From NCBI GenBank assembly GCA_037443705.1, contig JBBINV010000002.1, positions 1-64,000 of the forward strand: a DNA stretch of 64,000 nt. Reading direction: 5' to 3'. The notes below the pieces were generated by a model. That model was not told the origin of the DNA. It searched no databases and saw nothing but the letters and a program-made list of their open reading frames with translations. This stretch comes from 2-02-FULL-66-14 sp037443705 (GTDB lineage Bacteria > Pseudomonadota > Gammaproteobacteria > Burkholderiales > SG8-39). This document shows positions 19,410-27,388 of this stretch, one piece after another; positions within the stretch are counted from its first letter, which is position 1; each line of letters starts with the position of its first letter. The translations under genes were made by a program, and so were the position numbers.

Positions 19410-20341
19410 GCGACGAAAAACCGGGACAGACCCGGATTTCCATCCGCCGCATGAAGGACCTGCCCTCGGCGCACCTGCTCGGGGGCGGAACGGCGCTGTG
19501 CGCGGGATGCGGGGGGCTGCTCTCGCTGCACGAGCTCTACGACGTGCTCGGCGAGAAATCGGTGTTCGTCAACGCCGCCGGCTGCATGACGCTCCTTTCG
19601 GCCTACCCGTTCACGCCGTTCCGCGGCTCCTGGCTCTACACCTCGATGGCGAGCGCGCCCGCGGGCGCGCAAGGGGTGCGCGACGCGCTCGATATCCTGA
19701 TGGAAAACAAACGCATCGCCCCCGACGAGGATCTCTCGGCGGTGGTGCTCTCCGGGGACGGCGCGGCCTACGGCATGGGGCTCTCGGCGACCTCGAGCGC
19801 GATCGACCGGGGCCTCGATTTCCTGTACCTCTGCTACGACAACGAGGGCTACGGCAACACCGGGCAGCAGTCCTCGCCCGCCACGCCGTACGCCGCGCGC
19901 ACCGCCACCAATGCCGGGTCGCGCGGCTATCCGGGGCTGAAGAAGGACCTGTTCGCGATCTGGGCCGCGCACCGGCCCGCCTACGCGGCGACCGTGATCG
20001 GCGCCGAGCCGCTCGATCTCGCGAGAAAGGTCGAGAAGGCGAAACGCCTGAAAGGGCCGCGGCTGCTCCTCGCGCTCGCGCCCTGCCCGCCCGGCTGGGA
20101 CTTCGATCCGAAGGACGCGGTGGAGATCGGGCGGCTCGCGGTCAGGACCGGCGTTTGGCCGCTGAAGGAATACGAGGACGGAAGAGTAACCCACACGCGC
20201 ATTCCCAATCCGCGCCTGCCGGTCGAGGAGTACCTGAAGACCCAGGGCCGCTTCGCGCATCTTTTCCGGCCCGCGAGGAACGAGGAAGTGCTGAAGGAAA
20301 TCCAGCAGCGCCTGGACGCTTACTGGAGCGCCGTCACATGA
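19406..20341 (+). CDS. porB: 2-oxoacid:ferredoxin oxidoreductase, beta subunit
   Basis: 311-residue ThDP-binding beta subunit. The ThDP motif runs from GDGAAYGMGL near residue 117 to CYDNEGYGNTGQQ. Cysteines of the proximal [4Fe-4S] cluster appear at CAGCGG (residues 32-35) and AAGCM. The SSPATPYAARTATNAGSRGYPGLKKDL stretch is characteristic of pyruvate:ferredoxin oxidoreductases. It completes the coupled porG-A-B set, and its stop overlaps the malic enzyme start (ATGA). Confidence 0.93.
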   Translation: MSDEKPGQTRISIRRMKDLPSAHLLGGGTALCAGCGGLLSLHELYDVLGEKSVFVNAAGCMTLLSAYPFTPFRGSWLYTSMASAPAGAQGVRDALDILMENKRIAPDEDLSAVVLSGDGAAYGMGLSATSSAIDRGLDFLYLCYDNEGYGNTGQQSSPATPYAARTATNAGSRGYPGLKKDLFAIWAAHRPAYAATVIGAEPLDLARKVEKAKRLKGPRLLLALAPCPPGWDFDPKDAVEIGRLAVRTGVWPLKEYEDGRVTHTRIPNPRLPVEEYLKTQGRFAHLFRPARNEEVLKEIQQRLDAYWSAVT

Positions 20342-21639
20342 GCGACGCCGTAGCGCGCCACGCCGAGACCCGCGGCAAGATCCAGGCGATGCCGAAGTGC
20401 GCGATCCGCGGCCACGCCGATTTCGCCATCTGGTACACGCCCGGCGTCGCGGAGGCCTGCCGCGCGATTGCCGCCGCGCCCGAGCGCGTCTACGAGCTCA
20501 CGAACCGCGGCAACGCCGTGGCGGTGGTGAGCGACGGCACGCGCGTGCTGGGGCTGGGCGACATCGGGCCCGAGGCGGGCCTTCCGGTGATGGAAGGCAA
20601 GGCCCTCCTCTTCAAGGTGCTCGGCGGCGTGGACGCCTGGCCGATCTGCCTCGCGACGCGCGACGCCGACGAGATCGTGCGCACGGTGCGCGCGATCGCG
20701 CCCTCGTTCGGCGGCGTGAACCTCGAAGACATCGCGCAGCCGAAGTGCTTCCGCGTGCTGGAGGCCTTGCGCGCGAGCCTCACGATCCCGGTGTGGCACG
20801 ACGACCAGCAGGGAACCGCGACCGCGGTGCTCGCCGGGCTCACGAACGCGTTCGCGCTCGTAGGCAAGGACCTGCGCCGCGCGCGGATCGCGATGATCGG
20901 GATGGGCGCGGCAAACGTCGCCTGCTACCGGATGCTCGAGTCCGTCGGCGTGGCGCCGGGAGGCATCGTCGCGTGCGACAGCCTGGGGATCCTGCACGAG
21001 GGGCGAGCCGATCTCGAAGCGGCGCGGGAGCGATATCCGGAGAAATGGCAAGTCTGCACGCAGTCCAACGCCGAGCGCGTGCGCGGAGGCATCGCCGAGG
21101 CGCTGCGCGGCGCCGACGTGTGCATCGCCTTCTCGCGCCCGGATCCGGGCCTCATCCGGCCCGAGTGGGTGCGTGCGATGGCGAGGGACGCCATCGTCTT
21201 CGCCTGCGCCAATCCGGCGCCCGAGATCTGGCCCAGGGACGCGCTCGAGGCCGGCGCGCGCATCGTAGCGACCGGGCGAAGCGATCTCCCGAACCAGCTC
21301 AACAACTCGCTCGTCTTCCCGGCCGTGTTCCGAGGCACCCTCGACGCGCGCGCGACCCGGATCACCTACGGCATGGCGCTCGCCGCCGCGCAGGAGCTCG
21401 CGCGCTGTGCCGCCGACCGGGGCCTGCGCGAGGACGCGATCCTGCCGCGCATGGACGAGCCGGATCTCGTGCCGCGCGTGGCGGCCGCGACCGCGATGCA
21501 GGCGCAGGCCGAGGGCGTGTCGCGCGCACGCGCCTCGCGCGAGGATTACCTCCGGCTGGCAACAGAAACGGTTTCCCGCACTCGAACCGCCATCGAAGCG
21601 CTTCAGCGTCATGTACCGACGCATCCTGGTAGCGACTGA
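20338..21639 (+). CDS. NAD(P)-dependent malic enzyme (oxaloacetate-decarboxylating)
   Basis: 433-residue short-type malic enzyme that converts malate to pyruvate and CO2 with NAD(P) reduction. The substrate/metal regions FAIWYTPGVAEACRAIA and HDDQQGTATAVLAGL and the Rossmann motif GMGAANVACY are intact. It lacks the C-terminal phosphotransacetylase domain of MaeB. It is translationally coupled to porB, so the operon can turn malate into pyruvate and then acetyl-CoA plus reduced ferredoxin, a useful fermentative route when oxygen is scarce (inference). Its last 29 bases overlap the UspA gene. Confidence 0.93.
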   Translation: MSDAVARHAETRGKIQAMPKCAIRGHADFAIWYTPGVAEACRAIAAAPERVYELTNRGNAVAVVSDGTRVLGLGDIGPEAGLPVMEGKALLFKVLGGVDAWPICLATRDADEIVRTVRAIAPSFGGVNLEDIAQPKCFRVLEALRASLTIPVWHDDQQGTATAVLAGLTNAFALVGKDLRRARIAMIGMGAANVACYRMLESVGVAPGGIVACDSLGILHEGRADLEAARERYPEKWQVCTQSNAERVRGGIAEALRGADVCIAFSRPDPGLIRPEWVRAMARDAIVFACANPAPEIWPRDALEAGARIVATGRSDLPNQLNNSLVFPAVFRGTLDARATRITYGMALAAAQELARCAADRGLREDAILPRMDEPDLVPRVAAATAMQAQAEGVSRARASREDYLRLATETVSRTRTAIEALQRHVPTHPGSD

Positions 21640-22057
21640 CGGCTCGCCGCGCTCGCGGCGAGCCGTCGACACCGCCGTGCGGATCGCCGCGGCGCTCGGC
21701 GCGCGCCTGTACGCGATCTACGTGGTCCCGGAGGGCGTGCCCACGCTCTTCAGCGGCGACAAGCTCTACGGCTCGGGCGTGCTCGGACCGCAGTACCGGG
21801 CCCTTGTCCGAAAGGCGTGTATCGAAATCCTGGGAGTGGCCGAAAAGCTCGCGGACGACGAGGACGTTTCCTGCACGACGGTCAGCCGCCTCGCGCGCCA
21901 TCCGTGGCAGGCGATCCTCGGGACGGCGCGCGCGCGCAGGATCGATCTGATCGTCATGGCGACGCACGGCCGCACCGGGCTGCCCCGGCTCGCGCTCGGC
22001 AGCGAGACCGCCAGGGTGCTCGCCCACTCGAGGATCCCGGTCCTTGTCGTCCGATAG
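21611..22057 (+). CDS. Universal stress protein, single domain
   Basis: 148-residue complete UspA domain. It starts MYRRILVATDGSPRSRRAVD and has the nucleotide-binding loop ATHGRTGLPRLALGSETARV near residues 118-138, the G-x2-G-x9-GS pattern of ATP-binding Usps. ATG 21611 lies inside the end of the malic enzyme gene (29-base overlap), so it belongs to the POR/malic enzyme operon. It shows no additional domains. Usps of this type typically rise under oxygen limitation or growth arrest. Confidence 0.92.
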   Translation: MYRRILVATDGSPRSRRAVDTAVRIAAALGARLYAIYVVPEGVPTLFSGDKLYGSGVLGPQYRALVRKACIEILGVAEKLADDEDVSCTTVSRLARHPWQAILGTARARRIDLIVMATHGRTGLPRLALGSETARVLAHSRIPVLVVR

Positions 22058-22847
22058 CCGCGCGCCGGTCACGGCGGCCGCGTTTCGCGCGCGCGCGCTG
22101 CTGCTCGGCGCGCGCCTCGACGTGCGCGCCTGGCCGGAGGCCGAGGCGATCGGGCGCGTTCCGCTCGCGGTCGCGGTCCCCGGCGGCGGCGCGGCAGTGC
22201 TCTTCCGCTACGGCATCGCGGTGCTCTTCGCGGTGGCGCCGGAGGCCGAAAAGGCGCTCCTCGAGCGGATCGCGCCGCTTCTCGAGCACCGCTACCGCAC
22301 CCACGAAACCGAGGAGCTCGAGGTGCGCGTGGACCCTGCGCGCCCCGAGGGGCTGCAGGAGGGCGCGCTCTACGTGCAGAGCGCGAGCCTGGAGCGCCTG
22401 CAGCTCGTCGCGGAAGCGCTCTCGAAGAGCCTGCTGCTCGGGCACTACGAGACGCGCCTCGCCGGTGATTTCGATCGCCTCGAGCCGCTCGCGCTGCAGC
22501 TCGAGCGCGACGGGCGCATCCGTGGCGGCACCCGCGAGCACGTGAAGCGCATCGGGCGGCTTCTCCTCATCGAGCACCGCATGGTCGGGCGCGCCGGAAT
22601 CGGCGACAAGCCCGAGCTCCTCTGGGAGCACCCGGAGCTCGAGCGGCTCTACGCCCTGCTCGAGGGCGAATTCGAGGTGAGCGAGCGGCTCGCGGCGATC
22701 GAGACCAAGCTCGGGCTCGCCGCGCGAACCGTGCGAACGCTGGTGGACCTGATCCAGGCCAAGCATTCGCTGCGCGTAGAGTGGTACATCGTCGCGCTGA
22801 TCGTGTTCGAGATCCTCCTCACGCTTTACGCGATGTGGTCGCGATAG
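22044..22847 (+). CDS. DUF155 (RMD1/YagE) family membrane-anchored protein
   Basis: 267-residue member of the RMD1/DUF155 family. Seen are the N-terminal alpha-beta region with LFRYGIAVLFAVAPEAEK, the conserved DKPELLWEHPELERLYALLEGEFEVSER, and one C-terminal transmembrane helix (WYIVALIVFEILLTLYAMW, about residues 246-264). The start is TTG 22044, overlapping the UspA end. Yeast RMD1 relatives act in meiosis and mitochondrial organisation; the bacterial role is unknown. The gene ends convergently with dnaJ, overlapping by 29 bases. Confidence 0.83.
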   Translation: MSSDSRAPVTAAAFRARALLLGARLDVRAWPEAEAIGRVPLAVAVPGGGAAVLFRYGIAVLFAVAPEAEKALLERIAPLLEHRYRTHETEELEVRVDPARPEGLQEGALYVQSASLERLQLVAEALSKSLLLGHYETRLAGDFDRLEPLALQLERDGRIRGGTREHVKRIGRLLLIEHRMVGRAGIGDKPELLWEHPELERLYALLEGEFEVSERLAAIETKLGLAARTVRTLVDLIQAKHSLRVEWYIVALIVFEILLTLYAMWSR

Positions 22848-23823
22848 CGCGCAGGCGCTCGTAGAGACGTTTTTCTTCCGCGCTCAATCGCGCGGGCACG
22901 CGAAGCGCGAGGCGCACATACAGATCGCCGCGACCGCGCCCGCCATAGCGCGGCAGGCCCTTGCCGCGCAGACGGAGCTGCGAGTCGGGTTGCGTTCCCG
23001 GCGGCACCTGCACCGCGACGTTCCCGGCGAGCGTGGGCACGCGGATCTCGGCACCGAGCACCGCGTCGGCGATGTCCAGCTCCTCCACGCGCCACAGGTC
23101 CGCGCCGCTTCGCCCGAACCGCGGATCGGGCGCGCTGCGCACCACGACGAGCAGGTCGCCCGCCGTTCCGCCGGGCGCCGCGGCCGCGTAGCCCTTGCCG
23201 GGGACGCGAAGCACCAGCCCGTCCTCGGCACCCACCGGAATGCGCACCGCGATCGATTCCTCGCGCTGCACGCGGCCGCGGCCGCTCCCGCCGCACTCGG
23301 AGCAGGGCGTCGACTGCCGGATCAGCACGCCTCGATCGCGCCGGCTCGTCGTCTTCTGCCCGCTGCCGCCGCACGCCGTGCAGGCGGCCCGGCGCTCGAT
23401 CCGGATCGTCTCCTCGCCGCCGCTCGCGATCACCTCGAGCGGCACGCGCACCTCCACCTCGATGTCGGCGCCGCGCGGCGGGCCCGCGCGCCGGCGCCCG
23501 AAGAAGCGGTCGAAGAGCCCGCCTCCGAGCCCGAAGCCGAGGTCGCCGAAGATCGAGTCGAAATCGATGCCGCCGAACAGATCTTCCGGCGTGAACCCTG
23601 CAACGCCGGCGAAGCCCGCCGAGTCGTACTCGGCGCGCTTCTTCGGATCCGAGAGCACGGCGTAGGCTTCGGCGATCTCCTTGAAGCGCTCCTCGGCCCC
23701 CGGCGCCTTGTTGCGGTCGGGGTGGTACTGCATCGCGAGCTTGCGGAAAGCGTCCTTGATCGCGCCTTCGCCCGCGTCGCGCGGGACGCCGAGAACCTCG
23801 TAATAGTCTCGCTTCTCAGTCAG
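22819..23823 (-). CDS. DnaJ/CbpA-type co-chaperone with half zinc finger
   Basis: 334-residue Hsp40. The J-domain is residues 1-70 with HPD at 34-36, then a G/F region (FGGIDFDSIFGDLGFGLGG). Only two CxxCxGxG repeats are present (Cys148/151 and Cys174/177) instead of four, followed by the C-terminal substrate-binding domains. The J-domain continues upstream of the first canonical start codon, with no ATG, GTG or TTG in frame. The likely start is CTG 23823, overlapping the preceding stop as CTGACTGA, which gives the standard N-terminus TEKRDYYEVLGV. It probably partners the Hsp70 encoded at 25520-27355. Confidence 0.88.
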   Translation of the reverse strand: MTEKRDYYEVLGVPRDAGEGAIKDAFRKLAMQYHPDRNKAPGAEERFKEIAEAYAVLSDPKKRAEYDSAGFAGVAGFTPEDLFGGIDFDSIFGDLGFGLGGGLFDRFFGRRRAGPPRGADIEVEVRVPLEVIASGGEETIRIERRAACTACGGSGQKTTSRRDRGVLIRQSTPCSECGGSGRGRVQREESIAVRIPVGAEDGLVLRVPGKGYAAAAPGGTAGDLLVVVRSAPDPRFGRSGADLWRVEELDIADAVLGAEIRVPTLAGNVAVQVPPGTQPDSQLRLRGKGLPRYGGRGRGDLYVRLALRVPARLSAEEKRLYERLRAIATTSRKA

Positions 23824-24070
23824 GGCGCTTTTCTCCGACGCGCACCCATACGCCGCGCCCGTTGCACTTGAGCAAATCGCTGCCGCTTCTCACGTAGGCA
23901 CCGATCTCGAAGCGCTCGCCGTTGAAGTAGCAGGCTCCCGATTCGATCTCGAGGTCGGGCGACGCGGCGTGCTCGTCGTACTCGGCTTCGTCGATGATCG
24001 GCGAGGTCTTTTGCTCGGGGTCGGGCGCGCCGAGCTGGGGAACCGGGTTCTTCGGGCCGGGCTTTTTCAC
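23816..24070 (-). CDS. Small acidic protein resembling DUF1496
   Basis: 84-residue protein from GTG 24070, preceded by an excellent ribosome site (AAGGAGAT, 5 bases away). A Lys/Pro-rich N-terminus is followed by an acidic linker (DEAEYDEHAASPDLEIE) and a C-terminal segment ACYFNGERFEIGAYVRSG that resembles DUF1496 proteins. The family assignment is tentative and the function unknown. It is the first gene of a two-gene unit with dnaJ, and the FNR-like box at 24129-24142 with -10 GATACT lies upstream. Confidence 0.7.
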   Translation of the reverse strand: MKKPGPKNPVPQLGAPDPEQKTSPIIDEAEYDEHAASPDLEIESGACYFNGERFEIGAYVRSGSDLLKCNGRGVWVRVGEKRPD

Positions 24071-24128
24071 GGCGATCTCCTTTTTCGCTTCGTCCCTGAC
24101 GAGTATCCGCCTCGGGCGCCGCCCGGGC

Positions 24129-24142
24129 TTGACGCAAGTCAA
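24129..24142. promoter_or_regulatory. FNR-like box for the DUF1496-like/dnaJ operon
   Basis: TTGACGCAAGTCAA, identical to the box at 17230. On the minus strand GATACT (24107-24102) follows after 21 bases, predicting a 24-base leader with a strong ribosome site. On the plus strand CAAGAT (24164-24169) has the same spacing but faces no recognisable gene. Confidence 0.7.
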
Positions 24143-24226
24143 CGGTCCGGGGCCGCGGCGCCGCAAGATCCTCCTCGCGTGCATGCCGCCCGCCTGACCG
24201 CCGAGGAGGCCTCGGCCGGCCTGAGC

Positions 24227-24387
24227 GGAAAACATCGGGTCAGAGCCCGATTTCCGAATTGAGGAGAAAAAGAAGCGCCGCCCCGCGGCAGAAGCGATGG
24301 ACCCGTTGGGAGGATTGAGGAGGAGGAGGTCCTCGGCTGCCTGATCACGCCCGAAGGCGATGACGCGGAGCGGCGGCTGAGCAACCG
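24227..24387 (-). ncRNA. Candidate small RNA with anti-Shine-Dalgarno motifs
   Basis: The 380-base gap between the DUF1496-like and radical SAM genes has no convincing ORF. The FNR-like box at 24422-24435 has a -10-like GATGAT (24400-24395) that points into it and predicts a start near 24387. About 150 bases later a hairpin (24251-24234) followed by GTTTT could terminate the transcript. The predicted RNA carries CCTCCTCCTCCTC, AATCCTCCC and TTTCTCCTC, all complementary to ribosome-binding sites. Together these resemble stress sRNAs that use C-rich loops to block translation. Existence is inferred from promoter plus terminator only. Confidence 0.42.
24234..24251. repeat. REP-like palindrome (GGGTCAGAGCCC type)
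   Basis: ATCGGG-TCAGAG-CCCGAT is a perfect 6-bp hairpin followed by TTTCC on the plus strand and GTTTTCC on the minus strand. A related palindrome lies at 45674-45693 (CGGGG-TCTGA-CCCCG). Short palindromes of this GGGTCAGA/TCTGACCC form are scattered through many proteobacterial genomes. Here it may double as the terminator of the candidate sRNA. Confidence 0.5.
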
Positions 24388-24421
24388 TTACCCCATCATC
24401 CGCGCCCGGACCGGTCGCGGC

Positions 24422-24435
24422 TTGACCCAGATCAA
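24422..24435 (-). promoter_or_regulatory. FNR-like box facing a gene-free region (candidate sRNA promoter)
   Basis: TTGACCCAGATCAA. On the minus strand GATGAT (24400-24395) starts 21 bases after the box, the same geometry as the gene-facing boxes. No protein gene follows, which is why a small RNA is proposed at 24227-24387. Confidence 0.6.
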
Positions 24436-24447
24436 GCCCGGGCCAGG

Positions 24448-25380
24448 TCAGGCGCGAGGGTCGAGGCGCGCGAGCCCGAGCCGCGCCGCGATCGCAAGCG
24501 CCTCTCGATACTCCGCGGACGTGATCGCCCGGGCGAGCTCCGGATACTCGTCGGCGCGATAGCACGGCCGGTACTGGTCCATCAGGTTGAGATAGGTGCG
24601 GGTCGAAATCTCCCGGGCGAGGAAACCGAGCACCTCCCCGGTCCCGGCGATCCCGCGCGGCATCACGAGGTGCCGCACGAGCAGTCCCCGCTGCGCGATG
24701 CCGCGCGCGTCGCAGACGAGATCGCCCACCTGCCGGTGCATCTCCTTTACCGCCGCGCGGTTGACTTCGACGTAGTCGCGCACCTTCGAGTATTTGCGCG
24801 CGAGCGCGGAGTCGCCGTACTTCATGTCGGGCATGTAGATGTCGACGATCCCGTCGAGGAGCCGCAGCGCCTCCCTGCTGTCGTAGCCGCCGGTGTTGTA
24901 GACGAGCGGCAGGCGCAGGCCCCGTTGCGCCGCATCGCTCACCGCCGCGATGATCTGCGCCACGACGTGGCTGGGCGAGACCAGGTTGATGTTGTGGCAG
25001 CCCTCGGCCTGGAGCGCGAGCATCATGTCCGCGAGGTCGCTCGTTCCGACTTCGCGCCCGGCGGGACGCTGCGAGATGTCCCAGTTCTGGCAGAACACGC
25101 AGCGCAGGTTGCACCACGAGAAGAAGAGGGTCCCCGACCCCGCCCAGCCGCGCAGCGGCTCCTCCTCGCCATGATGCGCGCCATAGCTCGCCACCCGCGC
25201 GCGCTCGCCCGTGCGGCACACTGCGCCTTCGATCCCCTTCAGGCGGTCCACTCTGCAGTAGCGCGCGCACAGGTCGCACGACTCGAGATGCCGGTGCGCC
25301 TCGGCGGCGCGCCCCGCGAGCTCGCCGCTCGCGGCCAGGCGCCGATACGCGGGGATGAATTCCACGGTGGCCACGCTCAC
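24448..25380 (-). CDS. PflA-like radical SAM protein (COG1313-type)
   Basis: 310-residue radical SAM enzyme. An N-terminal cysteine pair (CDLCARYC) precedes the SAM-cluster motif C-NLR-C-VF-C in WCNLRCVFCQNWDISQ, and the TGGYDSREALRLL and YMPDMKYG segments follow. It is distinct from AmrS at 12614-13732 although related. GTG 25380 is preferred because it overlaps the stop of the preceding small gene (GTGA) and starts the family N-terminus SVATVEFIPAYRRL; another GTG lies 15 bases upstream. It is the last gene of the Hsp70 operon. Its function is unknown, but glycyl-radical activation or peptide modification is typical for relatives. Confidence 0.83.
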   Translation of the reverse strand: MSVATVEFIPAYRRLAASGELAGRAAEAHRHLESCDLCARYCRVDRLKGIEGAVCRTGERARVASYGAHHGEEEPLRGWAGSGTLFFSWCNLRCVFCQNWDISQRPAGREVGTSDLADMMLALQAEGCHNINLVSPSHVVAQIIAAVSDAAQRGLRLPLVYNTGGYDSREALRLLDGIVDIYMPDMKYGDSALARKYSKVRDYVEVNRAAVKEMHRQVGDLVCDARGIAQRGLLVRHLVMPRGIAGTGEVLGFLAREISTRTYLNLMDQYRPCYRADEYPELARAITSAEYREALAIAARLGLARLDPRA

Positions 25381-25523
25381 GCGAAACTGAGCCACTCCGG
25401 CCGGAACGCGAGCGCGCGCTCGCAGTGCGGGCAGCCGGGACGCCAGAAGAGATAGACGTCCACGCCCACCGCGCCTGCGGAGAGCGCGAACAGTGCCAAC
25501 AGAACCGTGACGACGGCTTTCAG
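25377..25523 (-). CDS. Short thioredoxin-like membrane/secreted peptide, probably truncated
   Basis: 48-residue frame between the Hsp70 and radical SAM genes. A signal-peptide-like KAVVTVLLALFALSAGAVG is followed by VDVYLFWRPGCPHCERALAF, the first strand and CxxC active site (CPHC) of a thioredoxin or glutaredoxin fold. It ends soon after, so most of the fold is missing. The N-terminus is best explained by a CTG start at 25523, overlapping the Hsp70 stop (CTGA), since Lys at position 2 then begins the signal peptide. It is probably a remnant, and if functional it would be a new minimal form. Confidence 0.5.
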   Translation of the reverse strand: MKAVVTVLLALFALSAGAVGVDVYLFWRPGCPHCERALAFRPEWLSFA

Positions 25524-27355
25524 TGCGTCTCGCGGTAGTCGGCGTCCACGACGCGCGGTCCGGCTTCGCCCGAGCGCGGCGTCTTCACTTCCTGGTAGAC
25601 GCCCGCGCCCGGCTGCTGCGCGTAGATCACCGCGCCCGCTTCCTTCAGCACCTTCGCAAGCGCGTCGGACTTCTGCTTCGCCGCGGCGGCGTCCTTTTTC
25701 GCGATCGCCTCGCGCGTCTCGCGGCGCGCCGACTCGATCCGGCCCTTGAGCTCGTCGGTGAGCTTGTCGCCGAAGTCCGCGACCGTCTTTTCGGCCTGGT
25801 AGCACATCGCGTCGGCGGCGTTCAGCGTCTCCGCGTCCTCCCTGCGCTTCCTGTCGGCCTCGGCGTAGCGCTCGGCCTCGTCGATCATGCGCTTCTTCAC
25901 GTCCTCTGCGAGGCGCGTGGAGCCGCTGATCCGGATCGACTGCGAGCGCCCGGTCGCGACGTCCCTTGCGGTCGCGTTGAGGATGCCGTTCGCGTCGATA
26001 TCGAAGGTCACCTCGATCTTGGGCATCCCGCGCGGCGCGGGCGCGAGGCCGTCCAGGTTGAATTGCCCGAGGCTCGTGTTGTCCGCGGCCATCGGGCGCT
26101 CGCCCTGCGTGACGTGCACCGTGACGCTCGTCTGCATGTCCGCGGCGGTGGTGAAGATCTCGCTCTTCTTCACCGGCACCGGGGTGTTGCGCGCAACGAG
26201 CGGCGTCGCGACGCCGCCGAGCGTCTCCACGCCGAGCGTCAGCGGCGTCACGTCGACCAGCACGATGTCCTTCACCTCGCCCGCGAGCACGCCCGCCTGG
26301 ATCGCAGCGCCCGCGGCGACGCACTCCATCGGATCGACCCCGAGCTCGGCTTTACGGCCGAAAAGCTCTTCGAAGAACGCACGCACCGAGGGCATGCGGG
26401 TCGGACCGCCCACGAAAACCACACGGTCGATCTTCGCCGGCGTGACGCCGGCGTCCGAGAGCGCCTGCTCCACGGGCTTGCGGCAGCGCTCGATCACCGG
26501 GCGCACGATCCGCTCCATCTCCGAGCGCGCGAGGTCCATCTCGAGATGCGCCGACTGCCCGCCGGAGATCCCGATGTAGGGCAGGCTCAGGTGCGCCGTG
26601 GTGGCGCTCGTGAGCTCGACCTTGGCGATCTCCGCGGCTTCGAGCAGGCGCGCCGCGGCCTTGCGGTCGGCCTTCACGTCGATCCCGGTCTGAGCCCGGA
26701 AGCGCTCGGCAAGGCTCTCGAAGATCGCGTTGTTCATGTCGGTGCCGCCGAGCTTCGTGTCGCCCGAGGTCGATTTCACCTCGAACACGCCCTTGCCGAA
26801 CTCCATGATCGTCACGTCGAGCGTCCCGCCCCCGAGGTCGATCACGGCGATGCGGAGCTCCTGGCTCAGGCGATCGAGCCCGTAGGCAAGCGAAGCGGCG
26901 GTGGGCTCGTTCACCAGCCGCAGCACCCTGAGCCCCGCGATGTTGGCGGCGTCCTTGGTCGCCGAGCGCTGGTTGTCGTCGAAATACGCCGGCACCGTGA
27001 CGACCGCTTCCGCCACCGGCTCTCCGAGGAAGCTCTCGGCGTCGCGCCGGATCTTCTGCAGCAGGAAAGCGGAGAGCTGCTCGGGCGTGAACTCGCGATC
27101 GCGCAGGCGCACCTTCTGGCGCGTGCCCATCAGGCGCTTGAACGCGGTCGCGGTGCCCTCGGGGTTGGCCGCCGCCTGCCGGCGCGCCGGCTCGCCGATC
27201 AGCATCTGGCCGTCGGGCTGAATCGCGACATAGCTCGGGAACGCCTTGCCCCCGAGGCTCACGCCTTCGGCGCTCGGGATCATGACCGGCCGGCCGCCGC
27301 GCAGGACCCCTGCCGCCGAATTCGACGTGCCGAGGTCGATGCCGATGATTGCCAT
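25520..27355 (-). CDS. Hsp70 family molecular chaperone (DnaK-like)
   Basis: 611-residue Hsp70. Nucleotide-binding motifs are GIDLGTSNS near residue 7, VIDLGGGTLDV (phosphate 2) and VFVGGPTRMPSVR (adenosine). A substrate-binding domain (DVTPLTLGVETLGGV onward) and a helical lid follow. The tail lacks the EEVD-like acidic end of housekeeping DnaK and ends ADYRETH, so this is probably a second, stress-specific paralogue. ATG 27355 has no ribosome site. The FNR-like box at 27389-27402 with -10 CAGAAT (27367-27362) puts the transcript start at the ATG. DnaJ (22819-23823) and Hsp20 (27467-27958) nearby are natural partners. Confidence 0.93.
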   Translation of the reverse strand: MAIIGIDLGTSNSAAGVLRGGRPVMIPSAEGVSLGGKAFPSYVAIQPDGQMLIGEPARRQAAANPEGTATAFKRLMGTRQKVRLRDREFTPEQLSAFLLQKIRRDAESFLGEPVAEAVVTVPAYFDDNQRSATKDAANIAGLRVLRLVNEPTAASLAYGLDRLSQELRIAVIDLGGGTLDVTIMEFGKGVFEVKSTSGDTKLGGTDMNNAIFESLAERFRAQTGIDVKADRKAAARLLEAAEIAKVELTSATTAHLSLPYIGISGGQSAHLEMDLARSEMERIVRPVIERCRKPVEQALSDAGVTPAKIDRVVFVGGPTRMPSVRAFFEELFGRKAELGVDPMECVAAGAAIQAGVLAGEVKDIVLVDVTPLTLGVETLGGVATPLVARNTPVPVKKSEIFTTAADMQTSVTVHVTQGERPMAADNTSLGQFNLDGLAPAPRGMPKIEVTFDIDANGILNATARDVATGRSQSIRISGSTRLAEDVKKRMIDEAERYAEADRKRREDAETLNAADAMCYQAEKTVADFGDKLTDELKGRIESARRETREAIAKKDAAAAKQKSDALAKVLKEAGAVIYAQQPGAGVYQEVKTPRSGEAGPRVVDADYRETH

Positions 27356-27388
27356 GAGGCGATTCTGGATGCCGCGGCCGGGACCTTC

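Noticed and set aside
24129..24169. Plus-strand promoter from the box at 24129 (-10 CAAGAT)
   Set aside because: Spacing fits, but no gene or terminator-bounded RNA follows. The minus direction, toward the DUF1496-like gene, is sufficient.
24139..24384. 81-codon minus frame in the 24.1-24.4 kb gap
   Set aside because: TTG start, Ser/Arg/Pro-rich, no family, and it crosses the FNR-like box. A small RNA explains the promoter better.
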